The position numbers and the translations under genes are program-made. The notes beneath the pieces are model-generated. The model saw only the letters and a program-made list of their open reading frames with translations. It made no database searches and was not told the DNA's origin. From an uncultured Clostridium sp. (GTDB lineage Bacteria; Bacillota; Clostridia; TANB77; CAG-508), in NCBI GenBank assembly GCA_947426875.1, contig CANEFU010000097.1, positions 1-5,046 on the forward strand: 5,046 nt of DNA, given 5' to 3'. Positions 5,038 through 5,046 of the stretch are shown here, piece by piece. How positions within the stretch are numbered: position 1 is the stretch's first letter; each line of letters opens with the position of its first letter.

Positions 5038-5046
5038 ATGGAAAAG
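5038..5046 (+). CDS. Second pilin-like gene, first codons only
   Basis: ATG 5038 follows GGAGG (5025-5029) by eight bases, exactly as in the upstream gene, and the first codons (MEK) align with its MKK. Only three codons are in the window. By homology of the whole leader and start region it is expected to encode a paralogue of the pilin-like protein. The rest of the product cannot be seen. Confidence 0.7.

Larger units (their letters stand above)
4939..5046 (+). repeat. Duplicated leader/start region, copy 2 (runs to window edge)
   Basis: This is the direct repeat of 3296-3403 at about 92% identity without gaps. It contains TAGACA (4956-4961), 17 bases, and TAAAAT (4979-4984): a plausible sigma-A promoter with one mismatch in each box, better than the one in copy 1. 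The Shine-Dalgarno-covering pairing (5002-5006 with 5024-5028) is kept. The repeat probably continues past the window. Confidence 0.92.

Overview
The window reads as a piece of a low-GC Gram-positive chromosome, most likely from the Clostridia. It is AT-rich, prefers A-ending codons, has strong GGAGG ribosome binding sites and T-tailed hairpin terminators, and carries the rsmG-parA-parB order typical of the Firmicutes origin region. The class is an inference; no genus can be read from the sequence. All genes lie on the + strand.

The left part (1-2892) is conserved housekeeping DNA. It holds the 3' part of rsmG (16S rRNA m7G methyltransferase), a strong terminator, and then a tight three-gene unit: parA (soj), parB (spo0J) and a DUF4446-type membrane protein. 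ParA and ParB should act together in chromosome origin segregation. The small membrane protein is co-transcribed with them, but its role is unknown. The middle part (2893-3253) has a consensus promoter followed by two serine tRNA genes, tRNA-Ser(UGA) and tRNA-Ser(GCU). Both have encoded CCA ends, and each is followed by a hairpin.

The right part (3254-5046) differs in character. One gene encodes a 454-residue chimera: a type IV pilin-like N-terminal segment, a Pro/Thr-rich linker, and a C-terminal domain of the formylglycine-generating-enzyme/C-type-lectin type. At its 3' end the codon usage changes abruptly. Thirty consecutive codons end in C or T, adenine is depleted, and the stretch sits between the RGGSF and SFRP motifs. 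This is the expected signature of the variable region of a diversity-generating retroelement (DGR) target, in which AAY codons of a template have been randomised to NNY. No reverse transcriptase or template repeat lies in the window, so the DGR assignment is a strong inference and not a direct observation.

After a terminator, about 108 bp of leader and start region reappears (4939-5046, about 92% identical to 3296-3403) and opens a second gene at 5038 that is cut by the window end. The locus therefore looks like the start of a tandem array of surface-anchored, possibly hypervariable pilin-lectin proteins placed directly downstream of a tRNA-Ser gene.
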